Source: DAOMNO01 sp035443885
GTDB taxonomy: Bacteria; Planctomycetota; Phycisphaerae; Phycisphaerales; SM1A02
Assembly: GCA_035443885.1 (NCBI GenBank)
Contig: DAOMNO010000004.1
Location: forward strand, 1 to 64,000
DNA length: 64,000 nucleotides
Reading direction: 5' to 3'
The notes beneath the pieces are model-generated. The model did no database searches. It worked only from the letters and a program-made list of their open reading frames with translations, and was not told where the DNA came from. Positions 36,887 through 46,274 of the stretch are shown here, in pieces (the stretch's first letter is position 1; every line of letters starts with the position of its first letter). Made by a program: the position numbers and the translations under genes.

Positions 36887-39490
36887 CTACTCTGGCGCCG
36901 ATGCGCGAATGGCTTGAAGCGCCTCCCATTCGCGCATCGCGCCAAGCGTGCGACTGTGTTCATTGCCGAGCGTCTCTCGCAGGATGGCAAGACCATCGCT
37001 GAGAGACGCTTCTGCGTCGTCAAGGCGGCCAAGCGCAAGCAAACACGCCCCTCGGCTTGCCATCGCGTTTCCGATGAACCAGTGCCCCGGCGCGAACGCG
37101 GCGCGTGCCGCTTCGATGACATCTGCAAACATGGATTCAGCCTGCTCATAGAGTTCTTTGTGCTTCAGCAGAAAAGCAATATTGTTCTTTGTGAGCATGA
37201 TGTCCGTATGCGTACTGGGCAGCGTTTGCTGCTGGCCTGAAAGGACTTGCTCGTAAAGCTCGAGCGCTTCATCGAACCGCTCCATCTCGCGCAACGTGAC
37301 CGCGAGGTTGTTCATGCTGATGAGGGTGCGATCGTTCTGCAAACCCAGCACCTGTCGCTGCGCATCAATCAGTTGACGATAAATCTGCTCGGCTTCGTCA
37401 AGGTGTTTGAGTGATTTCAATACCCACGCAAGGTTATTGAACGTCGCGAGCGTGAGCGGATGTCGATCTGTCAGCGTTGCGGTCTGCAACGCCAAAGCCT
37501 CACGCAGCAGCGGCTCCGCTTCTGCCATCCGGCCCCGGTACATCAAGACCAACGCAAGATTGTTCAACTCCGTGGGAATGTCCGGATGTCGCTCCGGCAG
37601 AGTCATTCGTTTCTGTCGAAGATTCTCACGGATGATCAACTCCGCTTCATCGAATGCTCCTCGGTTCTGAAGCGTCAATGCCAGCTCGCCAGCAATGGAC
37701 CATGCCAGCAATGGGGGAGATTCATCGAGAGCGTGAGCGAGTGCAAGGTCTGATCGGAGGCGGGTTTCCGCTTCATCATTGTGGTCAAGGCTGCGCAGCA
37801 CACGGGCGTACAACACGCTTGAGCGGATCACGTCAGGGTGTTGGCTGCCAAGCAAATCCTGTTGTGTGTTCAGCGTTGTGCGAATAAGCGAGAGCGACTC
37901 TGTGTGTTCTCCAAGTTCATTGAGCACATCCGCGAGATCATGCTGCAAGGCAAGTGTCGTTTCGTGTGAAGAACCATGAGCCGTTTGTGCCATGAGGAGC
38001 GACTGTTCGAGCAATCTGCGAGCCGGGCCGAGCACGCCGAGCGCTTTGTAGGTCGAAGCCAGCGTCTGTCGAACGGAGAGGTCGATCTCCGCTTCGTGCT
38101 CAAGTTGCGTGTCGAGATCGCGGACAGCCTGATCAAGCAGATCAACCACGCGAACATCGCGCCCGTCAAGACGAGGATTAGCCGCGGCCAGCATTCGGAG
38201 CAGGAATGCGTTGATAGCCGAAGCCTTGCGCGATTCTCGCTCAAGACTCGCTTGTGCGGCAAGCACGCGCTCCTTCGCGACCTCGGCGGCTTCGCGATCC
38301 TGAATCGAGCGGTTCAAGGCAAGGCTGGAAACAATCGTTGCGACGATGAGGGCCACAATGACCAAACATGCAGCGATTGCTGGTGCGCGGTGTCGTTGCA
38401 ACATTTTGCAGATGACGTACCACTGGCTATCCGTTCGTGCCAGAATCGGCAGGCCGCGCCGGAATCGATCCAGGTCATCACGAAGCTCGGCAACTGATTG
38501 ATAGCGGCGTGATCGGTCCTTCTGAATCGCTTTCAGAATGATCGTCTCAAGGTCGCGATCCATGCGAGCAACGGAAGACGGCTTCGGTGGCTCGTCATGG
38601 CTGATGGCATGAATCAAATCAACCAATGACAGGTCTGCATCAAAGGGCAGGCGCCCAGTCATCAGTTCATACAGTATCACCCCGAGCGCATACACATCAG
38701 CGCGGGTGTCGATGTCGCCTTCTTGACGTGAAAGCTGCTCCGGGGCGGCGTATGCCAGTGTGCCAAGGAACTCGCCCGCACCAGTAACGAGAGCGCTCTG
38801 ATGATCTTCATCAAGCTTGGAGAGACTCTTTGCCAAGCCGAAGTCAAGGACATGCGGATGACCATCATCATCAACCATGATGTTCCCCGGCTTCAGGTCT
38901 CGATGCATGATGCCACGCTGATGTGCATGGATGATCGGCTCACAAAGAGAGATGAAAAGAGTGAGTCTGGCGCCAAGATCAACCGAGTTGGTGCGCATGA
39001 ACACATCCAATCGCTCGCCGTTCACTCGCTCCATGACGAAGTAGTGCCGACCATCGGTCGTCAGGCCGCGATCGAAAATAGTGACGATGTTGGGATGGTT
39101 CAAACGCGCTGCGAGGTCGATTTCGCGATCAAATCGCAGTCGCTGTGTTTGCGTGGCATATGGTCCATGCAGCATGAGCTTGACGGCGACCACCCGATTG
39201 GTGGATACCTGCCTTGCGGCGTACACGATGCCTTGGCCGCCACGATGGATTTCGCTCAGCACCTCATAACCTGGTATCACAACGGCTGATAAGGTGTTCT
39301 TCGCACGATCTGTTTCCATTTTTAGCGAGCGACTGATTTCTTCCACGAGTTTCTGGTGGTCAGCCAACTCGTCGGCGAGTGTCGCGCACGTGGCGCAGGA
39401 TTCAAGGTGCGTGCGCAGCAGTGCTTTCTGAGGATCACTGAGTTGTCCCGACAGCAGATGCTCAAGCTCTTCGATGTCAGGACACTGCAT
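36887..39490 (-). CDS. Zinc-finger / Ser-Thr kinase / TPR fusion, module 2
   Basis: An 867-residue protein. Residues 1-40 form an anti-sigma-like zinc finger (Cys3, His28, Cys32, Cys35, the HxxxCxxC pattern of zf-HC2). The kinase domain spans about 75-345 (Lys104, HRD 196-198, DFG 216-218); its phosphate loop reads RGGQG instead of GEGG. A membrane helix lies at about 370-392, then TPR repeats from about 450 to 850. The sigma gene is 60 nt upstream on the same strand. The fusion suggests that the kinase itself holds the sigma factor, which is inference. A TTG at 39514 is a possible longer start. Confidence 0.88.
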   Translation of the reverse strand: MQCPDIEELEHLLSGQLSDPQKALLRTHLESCATCATLADELADHQKLVEEISRSLKMETDRAKNTLSAVVIPGYEVLSEIHRGGQGIVYAARQVSTNRVVAVKLMLHGPYATQTQRLRFDREIDLAARLNHPNIVTIFDRGLTTDGRHYFVMERVNGERLDVFMRTNSVDLGARLTLFISLCEPIIHAHQRGIMHRDLKPGNIMVDDDGHPHVLDFGLAKSLSKLDEDHQSALVTGAGEFLGTLAYAAPEQLSRQEGDIDTRADVYALGVILYELMTGRLPFDADLSLVDLIHAISHDEPPKPSSVARMDRDLETIILKAIQKDRSRRYQSVAELRDDLDRFRRGLPILARTDSQWYVICKMLQRHRAPAIAACLVIVALIVATIVSSLALNRSIQDREAAEVAKERVLAAQASLERESRKASAINAFLLRMLAAANPRLDGRDVRVVDLLDQAVRDLDTQLEHEAEIDLSVRQTLASTYKALGVLGPARRLLEQSLLMAQTAHGSSHETTLALQHDLADVLNELGEHTESLSLIRTTLNTQQDLLGSQHPDVIRSSVLYARVLRSLDHNDEAETRLRSDLALAHALDESPPLLAWSIAGELALTLQNRGAFDEAELIIRENLRQKRMTLPERHPDIPTELNNLALVLMYRGRMAEAEPLLREALALQTATLTDRHPLTLATFNNLAWVLKSLKHLDEAEQIYRQLIDAQRQVLGLQNDRTLISMNNLAVTLREMERFDEALELYEQVLSGQQQTLPSTHTDIMLTKNNIAFLLKHKELYEQAESMFADVIEAARAAFAPGHWFIGNAMASRGACLLALGRLDDAEASLSDGLAILRETLGNEHSRTLGAMREWEALQAIRASAPE

Positions 39491-39550
39491 GGTCGCATCC
39501 GGCTCTGTACACAACGACTGTACCTGTTCAACAAAAATGCATGCGGATTG

Positions 39551-40159
39551 TCAGCTCGCAGCGGCGCATCCTGGGGCATCCTCAAGTTCTTTCCGAAGTT
39601 CGGTCATGCGCTTGAGGACTCTGTGTTTGGCGATAAATACAGCATTGCGGGAGACGCCGAGTTCAGCTGCCACGTCCGCAGCCTGTCGATTCTGCAGAAC
39701 GAGCATTTCAAACGCGCGATATGTCGTCGGCGTAACTTCCATGCGAACGGTGGATAGGCATTCCTGAACGATGTTTCGTTGCCACTGCTCATCCCACGTT
39801 CGCCTGGCATCGCTTTCATCTGGAATGGCGGCCCAGAATGAGTGGTCGCCATCGGGCTGTGGTGCTTGAAGTTCCTGACGATTGAGCTTTTTTCGAGCTG
39901 TCAAAGACTCCATGTACGCGATGCCGAAGAGCCATGAACTCAACCGACCTTTTTCACGGTCATATGCGCCGGAGCGAAAGCGAGAGATGAACGTGAGCAT
40001 GGTGTTCTGTGCGACGTCTTCCGCGGAATCCTCCGCCAGTCCCATCTGCCTGGCGAAGTTGATCAGCGGCCCTCGAAAGCGGTTGACGAACTGCTCCCAG
40101 ACCGGTGCTCCGGGGTCGCGCAGTCGCTCGAGCAAGAGTGTCGTGGTTACCCATTCCAT
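39551..40159 (-). CDS. ECF sigma factor, module 2
   Basis: A 202-residue sigma factor. Region 2 reads FRGPLINFARQMGLAEDSAEDVAQNTMLTF, seen as a helix with the polymerase-binding acidic stretch, then region 2.4 around GRLSSWLFGIAYMESL. Region 4 is an HTH near RQAADVAAELGVSRNAVFIAKHRV. It is not of the TIGR02999 type used in modules 1 and 3. Start set at 40159; the frame stays open to 40495 but antisense to the divergent sigma gene. Confidence 0.87.
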   Translation of the reverse strand: MEWVTTTLLLERLRDPGAPVWEQFVNRFRGPLINFARQMGLAEDSAEDVAQNTMLTFISRFRSGAYDREKGRLSSWLFGIAYMESLTARKKLNRQELQAPQPDGDHSFWAAIPDESDARRTWDEQWQRNIVQECLSTVRMEVTPTTYRAFEMLVLQNRQAADVAAELGVSRNAVFIAKHRVLKRMTELRKELEDAPGCAAAS

Positions 40160-40309
40160 GGACGTTTGCCGATTGGATTCAAGTCGAATCTCGCCTTGGA
40201 GTGTACCACTGGAATTTGCGAGTTCATGCGGAAAATGGCAGGAATCATCTTGGTCGGAGATGAGGAAAATCCACATTTTCGATTGTGTACGGCTAATTCC
40301 GGGGCGATA

Positions 40310-40927
40310 ATGTCCGCGTCGGCAGGTTGTCTGCCAGTTGGCGGAGTTTTCCCTGTGTCCACCGATGCCTCTCAAGCCAATCAGCCGGGATCGTTGCGGG
40401 ATGGATCGCAGACTCCTGCGGAGCATCTCGCGTTGGTTTATGACGAGCTTCGGGCGCAGGCGGCTGCTTTTCTTGATCGCGAGCGGGTTGGCCACACGCT
40501 GCAGGCGACGGCTCTAGTGCATGAAGCGTATGTCAAACTCGTCAAGAACGGCGCGATGCACTTTCGAGATTCGGCGCACTTCCGGGCCGTCGCAGCTCAA
40601 TCGATGCGCCAGATTCTTGTGGATCACGCACGAGCTCGAAACGCGAGCGTACGGCAAGGTAATCGCCTGCGGCTGACACTTGCGGATCAGACACCCTTGA
40701 TGGCGGCAACGGACGGCGTTGATGTGCTGAGCCTGCATGAATCCATCAATGACCTTTCTCGATTAGATTCCCGCAAAGCGCAGGTTGTTGAACTGCGATT
40801 CTTCGGCGGCTTGACTTGCACTGAAGTCGCAGAAGTTCTTTCCGTCTCGATCAAGACGGTTGAAGCAGACTGGTCCATGGCACGCGCGTGGCTTCGTGCG
40901 CGGCTGACCCCGCGGGGGGACGCCTAG
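40310..40927 (+). CDS. ECF sigma factor, TIGR02999 type, module 3
   Basis: A 205-residue sigma factor of the same group as the one at 12643: LVYDELRAQAAAFL, TALVHEAYVKL, FRAVAAQSMRQILVDHARARN, and a region 4 HTH in TCTEVAEVLSVSIKTVEADW. The N-terminal 35 residues are unconserved and the exact start is uncertain. It is divergent from the module 2 sigma across 150 nt, and the kinase of its own module begins 3 nt after its stop. Confidence 0.9.
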   Translation: MSASAGCLPVGGVFPVSTDASQANQPGSLRDGSQTPAEHLALVYDELRAQAAAFLDRERVGHTLQATALVHEAYVKLVKNGAMHFRDSAHFRAVAAQSMRQILVDHARARNASVRQGNRLRLTLADQTPLMAATDGVDVLSLHESINDLSRLDSRKAQVVELRFFGGLTCTEVAEVLSVSIKTVEADWSMARAWLRARLTPRGDA

Positions 40928-40929
40928 GG

Positions 40930-43900
40930 ATGGATGCGGCGAAGTTCAAGAGACTCAGCGACTACTTCGAGAAAGCATGCCAGCTTGATGAGCGTGAGCG
41001 CGATGCCTTTGTTGGACACATTGAAAAAGAAGATGCGGAACTCGGCGAAGAGTTGGCGAGGCTGCTGGTTGCACATGAGACCCGTGATGACGCCTTTGAC
41101 GATGCGCAGATTGCCATCCCGCATGACCTGACATCGCCACTGAGCGCGTCGCATCAGCCTGCAGCAATGCCTGAGCGAATCGGTCGCTATCGCATCATTC
41201 GGATCATCGGTGAAGGTGGCATGGGAACAGTCTATCTGGCGGAACAGACTGAACCAGTGCGGCGCGAAGTTGCACTCAAAGTCATCAGGCCAGGCATGAA
41301 CTCGCGAGCGGTCGTATCGAGATTTGAAAGCGAACGACAGGTTCTCGCGATGATGGATCATCCAGGACTCTCGAAGATTCTGGACGGCGGGATGACCGAC
41401 AGCGGCTTGCCGTACTTTGTGATGGAATACGTGTCAGGTGAGCCGATCACGAACTACTGCAACAGTCGTCGATTGAGCGTGACAGAGCGCGTTCAGTTGT
41501 TCATTCGCGTGTGCGATGCAGTGCAGCACGCACACATGAAAGGAATCATTCACCGAGACTTGAAACCGTCGAACATTCTGGTTGAGGATCGGCCAGATGG
41601 TCCGCTACCGCGCGTGATTGACTTCGGCATCGCCAAAGCCCTGCATGGTCCGTTGGCGGAGCGTACGCTGGCCACCCTGGAAGGTGTGATGCTCGGCACG
41701 CCGGCTTATATGAGCCCGGAGCAGGCTGACGATCGTGCTGCTGTGGTCGATACGCGAAGCGACGTGTATGCACTCGGTGCGATTCTGTATGAACTGCTTT
41801 CAGGGATCGGCGTCATAGAGACCGAGGCGGTGCAGACGGCGTCGCTCTTCGAACTGCGGCGGCTGATCTGTGATGTCGAACCGCCGCGCCCGAGCACTCG
41901 ATTTGGCCAGCTCGCTTACGAAAAAAAGTCGCACATCAGTGAGCGATTTGGGGTGGAGCCGCCTCAACATAGACGGCGATTAATCGGCGATCTGGATTGG
42001 ATCGTGATGCGGTGTCTGGAAAAGGCCCCCTCGCGTCGATATGACGGCCCGCACGCGCTGGCAGCGGATTTGCAGCGGTCGCTGAACAACGAGCCTGTGC
42101 TGGCTGGGCCGCCGACGACGGGGTATCGGATGCGTAAGTTCGTCGCACGCCATCGAGCGGGCGTTGTCGCCGCTGCCTTGGTGGGGGCGGCGCTCGTCGC
42201 GGCCACTGCGATTTCGCTGCGTTTTGCGTTCAGCGAAGCGGAGCAACGACGGATCATTGAACGGCAGAGCGAAGAGATGGCTCGCGTCGTCGAATTTCAG
42301 GGTGACATGCTGACAGCGGTCAATCCCGTGACAATGGGACTGGGCATCGTGCAGCATATGCGTGAGCAACTGGACGAGGCGATGCGCGGGGCTGCTGTCG
42401 ATGACGGCGATCGAGCTCGGTTGAAGGAGAGCTTTGAAGAATCGCTTCAGTACACGAACCCGACGGACGTTGCTCGGCGGGCGATTGATGAGACGTTTCT
42501 CCGACGCGCTGTGGATGCCATTGAAGTCAAATTTTCGGATCAACCGCTGGTTGAAGCATCGCTTCGGCATACGCTGGCGGAAATCTACCAAGAGATCGGC
42601 AGCTTTGGAGAGTCTGCTGCACAAAGCCAGCGAGCCTTGACGCTGCGACGAGAACTGTTGGGAGATGATCACATCGATACACTGCGAACACGCCGACAGA
42701 TCGCATGGATCGAACGGATTCTTCATGATGATCTGGCCGGTTCGGAAGCGCAGTTGCGCGATGTGCTTGCTCGCCTTGAGCATGCGGCTGCGCCTCATCA
42801 TGGTGAAATCATCAAGACCCAGTACCGACTCGCCAGCATGTTGTTGCAGATGGCGCGTCTGCCTGAGGCGGCAGCCATTTTGCAGGATGCGGTCAATCGT
42901 GCAAAGCAGCATGCGCTTCCCGATTCTGCTGAAGTGATCGCATCGCTCGCTGATCTTGGACTGGTGCAGATTCACATGGGCCGCGTGGCCGAAGGGGAGC
43001 GAATTCTCGAAGAAGCAAGGGCGCGATCCGAGGCAACTCTTGGTGCTGACCATCCGACCTCGCTCAGAATTCTGAACGACTATTCGCAAGTGCTTGCTCG
43101 TCTGGGGCGTGCAGAAGAGGCACATCACTTCCAGGAAGCCGCCTACGAAGGTCGACGAAGAGTGCTTGGGGTAGATCATCCTCATACACTGCTTTCGCTG
43201 GCCAATCTCGGCCAGAGTTTTCGCCGCCTTGGTCGCGCCGAGGAAGCAGAAGCGTGTTACCGCGAATCGGTCGCAGGGAACACGCGGTTCTACGGGCCGT
43301 ATCACACCAACACGATTGCAATCAAACACAATCTCGCGGTGTTTTATCAGCACGCTCGCCGCTTCGATGAGGCAGACCAACTGCTGCGTGAAGTCATTGA
43401 AGCACGTTCTCGCTTGCACGGGCCGAATCATCCTTCGACATTCTTTGCGATCGACAGCTACTGCGGTCTGTTGAGCCAGCGCGGGCTGCTTGATGAGTCC
43501 GAAGCGTGTTTCCGTGATGCGGTTGAGCGCTGCCGGGAAACGCACGGCGACGGGCATGAGGCATCCCTTCGTTTGATGTATAGCTTTGCAACGATTCTCC
43601 TTCTTCGGGAGAAGTACGACGAAGCTGAGCCATTGCTGGGCACTGTCGTGCAAGGGCAAAGCGAACTCTTCGGCCCGGCACATGATGCCACGCTCGGCAC
43701 TGAGCGACTGCTGGCAAGAGTGCTGCTTGAGCTTGGCCGGTTTGCGGATGCGGACAGATTGGCTCTCGATACCTACCCCCGGCATGTCGCGCGCTTTGGC
43801 AAGGATGACGAGCGGTCCCGTGCGGTGGCGGCCCGACTTGAAGACTTGTACAAACGCTGGCATGAAGCCGAGCCTGATGGCGGCCACGACCTCAAGTATG

Positions 43901-43938
43901 CCCGCTGGTTGGCCATGACTGCCGAAGCCTCTGATTGA
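40930..43938 (+). CDS. Membrane Ser/Thr kinase with TPR array, module 3
   Basis: A 1002-residue protein. A helical N-terminal region of about 80 residues has no zinc finger. The kinase domain (about 87-385) is complete: GEGGMG, Lys117, HRD 208-210, DFG 231-233. A membrane helix lies at about 411-432. Tetratricopeptide repeats run from about 550 to 950, each with the HP.T..... pattern of kinesin-light-chain-like TPRs. It starts 3 nt after the ECF sigma stop, so the two are almost certainly co-translated. Confidence 0.92.
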   Translation: MDAAKFKRLSDYFEKACQLDERERDAFVGHIEKEDAELGEELARLLVAHETRDDAFDDAQIAIPHDLTSPLSASHQPAAMPERIGRYRIIRIIGEGGMGTVYLAEQTEPVRREVALKVIRPGMNSRAVVSRFESERQVLAMMDHPGLSKILDGGMTDSGLPYFVMEYVSGEPITNYCNSRRLSVTERVQLFIRVCDAVQHAHMKGIIHRDLKPSNILVEDRPDGPLPRVIDFGIAKALHGPLAERTLATLEGVMLGTPAYMSPEQADDRAAVVDTRSDVYALGAILYELLSGIGVIETEAVQTASLFELRRLICDVEPPRPSTRFGQLAYEKKSHISERFGVEPPQHRRRLIGDLDWIVMRCLEKAPSRRYDGPHALAADLQRSLNNEPVLAGPPTTGYRMRKFVARHRAGVVAAALVGAALVAATAISLRFAFSEAEQRRIIERQSEEMARVVEFQGDMLTAVNPVTMGLGIVQHMREQLDEAMRGAAVDDGDRARLKESFEESLQYTNPTDVARRAIDETFLRRAVDAIEVKFSDQPLVEASLRHTLAEIYQEIGSFGESAAQSQRALTLRRELLGDDHIDTLRTRRQIAWIERILHDDLAGSEAQLRDVLARLEHAAAPHHGEIIKTQYRLASMLLQMARLPEAAAILQDAVNRAKQHALPDSAEVIASLADLGLVQIHMGRVAEGERILEEARARSEATLGADHPTSLRILNDYSQVLARLGRAEEAHHFQEAAYEGRRRVLGVDHPHTLLSLANLGQSFRRLGRAEEAEACYRESVAGNTRFYGPYHTNTIAIKHNLAVFYQHARRFDEADQLLREVIEARSRLHGPNHPSTFFAIDSYCGLLSQRGLLDESEACFRDAVERCRETHGDGHEASLRLMYSFATILLLREKYDEAEPLLGTVVQGQSELFGPAHDATLGTERLLARVLLELGRFADADRLALDTYPRHVARFGKDDERSRAVAARLEDLYKRWHEAEPDGGHDLKYARWLAMTAEASD

Positions 43939-44122
43939 TTCATGGACAAATCAACTGAGCTTCAATGGATAAATCAGGCGTCAGCAGGGGCGGGGAAACA
44001 AGTTTTTTAGAAAAATCTAGGGGCGGTCGGCTCTTTTCTCGCTTGAACCCTTTGAACGAGAAATCCCTGTTCGGCAGCCGCTCCTCGTCGGGGTGGCTGA
44101 GCCGAGGTGAAGGAGTCAGGCC

Positions 44123-46204
44123 ATGTCATTCAGAAAAACCGTTTACGGCTGGATCGCAGCGACCGTCGTCGCATCAACAGCAGCAATCCCGACAGCGTGG
44201 GCAGCAGATACGCCCGTGGGTTCGGGATTCACCTACCAAGGCAGATTGAAACAGGCTGGTACGCCGTACAGCGGCTCGGCTGACATGCGATTCAAGCTTT
44301 GGGATTCTAGCGGCATTGGCGGCACACAAATCGGTACTACGCTCTTCAGCACGAACGTGCTTATCGAAGACGGTTTGTTCACGGTCGATCTCGACTTCGG
44401 CATGGCTGCCTACAGCGGTTCGGAGCGATGGCTTGAAATCGCCATTCGCACGCCGCATGATCCTGGCGATACAGCTTCGTACACTACGCTCGACCCGCGT
44501 CAGCCGCTCATGCCCGCTCCATTCGCGCTCTACGCCCTCAGCGGCAATGAAGGCCCGGCTGGCCCCGCTGGTCCGATCGGTGAAACTGGTCCACAGGGCC
44601 CGCAAGGCCCTGCTGGTCCTCAAGGGCCGACCGGCCCGCAAGGTGCTACCGGTGCTCAGGGGCCTGCTGGTCCACAGGGACCGCAAGGCCCTGCTGGTCC
44701 TCAAGGACCGGAAGGACCACAAGGCCCCCCCGGGCCGGCGGACAGCGTGTGGACGCTGAACGGCACTGTTGCGTATTACAACACGGGCAACATCGGCATC
44801 GGCACGAGTGTGCCGACGAGCAACATCGAAATCGTCAAGAGTCAGGCATCACTCAAGCTGCGGAGCTCAAACCTTGCCGGCTCGCTCTTCGATATGCGCG
44901 GCCCGACACCGAGTGTGGTCCAAACCGGGACGTTTGGCACGCTCCGTTTTCTGGACGGTGCCGATACGGTTCGCTCCAGCATCACCGGCATCAAGACGGC
45001 GATCGGCGGCGACATGATCACCTTCCAGGTGAGTGGTTCAACCGCAATGGCGATTAACGGCAGTCAGAACGTCGGTATCGGAACGACAGTTCCGTCATCC
45101 AGTCTTGAGATCGCGCATCCCGCGGCATCACTTCGTCTCCGAAGCACAGAGACCAGCGGCTCGGTACTCGACCTCCGTGGCCCCACGCCGGGGGCGTTGC
45201 AGTCAGCAACGTACGGAACACTCAATTTCCTGGATGCTGGAGATAACGAGCGAGGCAGTCTTCGCGTCTTCAACTCCGGCATTCTCGGTATCTTCATGAC
45301 CTTGCGCGTCAACGGTTCAGAGGCGATGCGCCTTGATGCAAATCAGAATGTCGGCATCGGAACATCCCTGCCGAAGGGCAAGCTTCATGTCAATGGCGAT
45401 TACTACGGCTCTGGTCACCTCTGGCTGCATGCACTGGAAGGTGACGGCCAGAATGGTACGGCGTACATTCAGGCGCGCGATACATCATCGACCAGCAACA
45501 TCAATATGCGTCTGCGCACGAAGGCTGGCGCGAATTTCGTCGATGTGATGACGCTGACCAGCACGAACCGCGTCGGCGTCGGCACCACCGCGCCACTCTC
45601 GAAACTGCACGTCAGCTCCGCGACCGGCGAAGACGCGATGCGCGTTCAGGTTGCAGGGCAAAGCAGGTTCATCATTCATAACAACGGCAGCGTGGCGATT
45701 GGTGGCAATATCACGCCGCAGGATACCCTTCATGTCAATGGCACGACGCGAACGAACGTCATCCGCATCATGGGCGGCTCTGACCTTGCAGAGCGTTTCG
45801 ATGTGGCGGATGTGAACGACGTTTCTCCGAAACCCGGCATGGTCGTCTGCATCGATCCCGCCAACCCCGGCAAGCTGATCCCCAGCACGCGCGCATATGA
45901 CCGTACGGTGGCGGGTGTCATCAGCGGTGCGAACGGCATCAATAGCGGCATGGTAATGGGTCAGGAAGGCACGGAAGCCGACGGTGCTCATCCGGTCGCG
46001 CTCACCGGCCGCGTATATGTGATGGTTGACGCGACGAGCGGTGCGATTGAGCCGGGCGACCTGCTCACAACATCCGATGTGGCAGGTCACGCCATGAAGG
46101 TCAACAACTTCAGTCGCGCTCAAGGCGCGATCATCGGCAAGGCGATGACTTCGCTTGGAGCGGGCGAACGTGGTCTCGTACTTGTGCTCGTCAGTCTTCA
46201 GTAA
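44123..46204 (+). CDS. Exported collagen-like protein 2
   Basis: A 693-residue secreted protein. Signal peptide at 1-28 (AWA/ADT). The N-terminal domain matches that of the protein at 34417 (GFTYQGRLKQAG, DPRQPLMPAPFAL). Residues 144-206 are 21 Gly-X-Y triplets. The body has repeated phage-fibre-like units (IGIGTSVP, VGIGTTVP, VGIGTSLP) marking beta-helix segments. The end (about 560-693) is a conserved domain with SPKPGMVVCID and GRVYVMVDATSGAIEPGDLL, in place of the S74 domain of the other copy. GAAGGAG supports the start. Confidence 0.85.
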   Translation: MSFRKTVYGWIAATVVASTAAIPTAWAADTPVGSGFTYQGRLKQAGTPYSGSADMRFKLWDSSGIGGTQIGTTLFSTNVLIEDGLFTVDLDFGMAAYSGSERWLEIAIRTPHDPGDTASYTTLDPRQPLMPAPFALYALSGNEGPAGPAGPIGETGPQGPQGPAGPQGPTGPQGATGAQGPAGPQGPQGPAGPQGPEGPQGPPGPADSVWTLNGTVAYYNTGNIGIGTSVPTSNIEIVKSQASLKLRSSNLAGSLFDMRGPTPSVVQTGTFGTLRFLDGADTVRSSITGIKTAIGGDMITFQVSGSTAMAINGSQNVGIGTTVPSSSLEIAHPAASLRLRSTETSGSVLDLRGPTPGALQSATYGTLNFLDAGDNERGSLRVFNSGILGIFMTLRVNGSEAMRLDANQNVGIGTSLPKGKLHVNGDYYGSGHLWLHALEGDGQNGTAYIQARDTSSTSNINMRLRTKAGANFVDVMTLTSTNRVGVGTTAPLSKLHVSSATGEDAMRVQVAGQSRFIIHNNGSVAIGGNITPQDTLHVNGTTRTNVIRIMGGSDLAERFDVADVNDVSPKPGMVVCIDPANPGKLIPSTRAYDRTVAGVISGANGINSGMVMGQEGTEADGAHPVALTGRVYVMVDATSGAIEPGDLLTTSDVAGHAMKVNNFSRAQGAIIGKAMTSLGAGERGLVLVLVSLQ
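44552..44740 (+). repeat. Collagen Gly-X-Y coding repeats
   Basis: Twenty-one 9-nt units, mainly GPQ and GPA, coding a predicted triple helix. Confidence 0.95.
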
Positions 46205-46274
46205 GGCTTTCTTAGCCAATCGCAGAGGTGACACCATCACATCATGCAGCCCCCAAGGGGCAGGACAGACCCCA

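Noticed and set aside
41980..43887. 635-residue open frame antisense to kinase 3
   Set aside because: It is wholly opposite a well-supported kinase-TPR gene, shows no family motifs, and is expected from the codon bias of the real gene.
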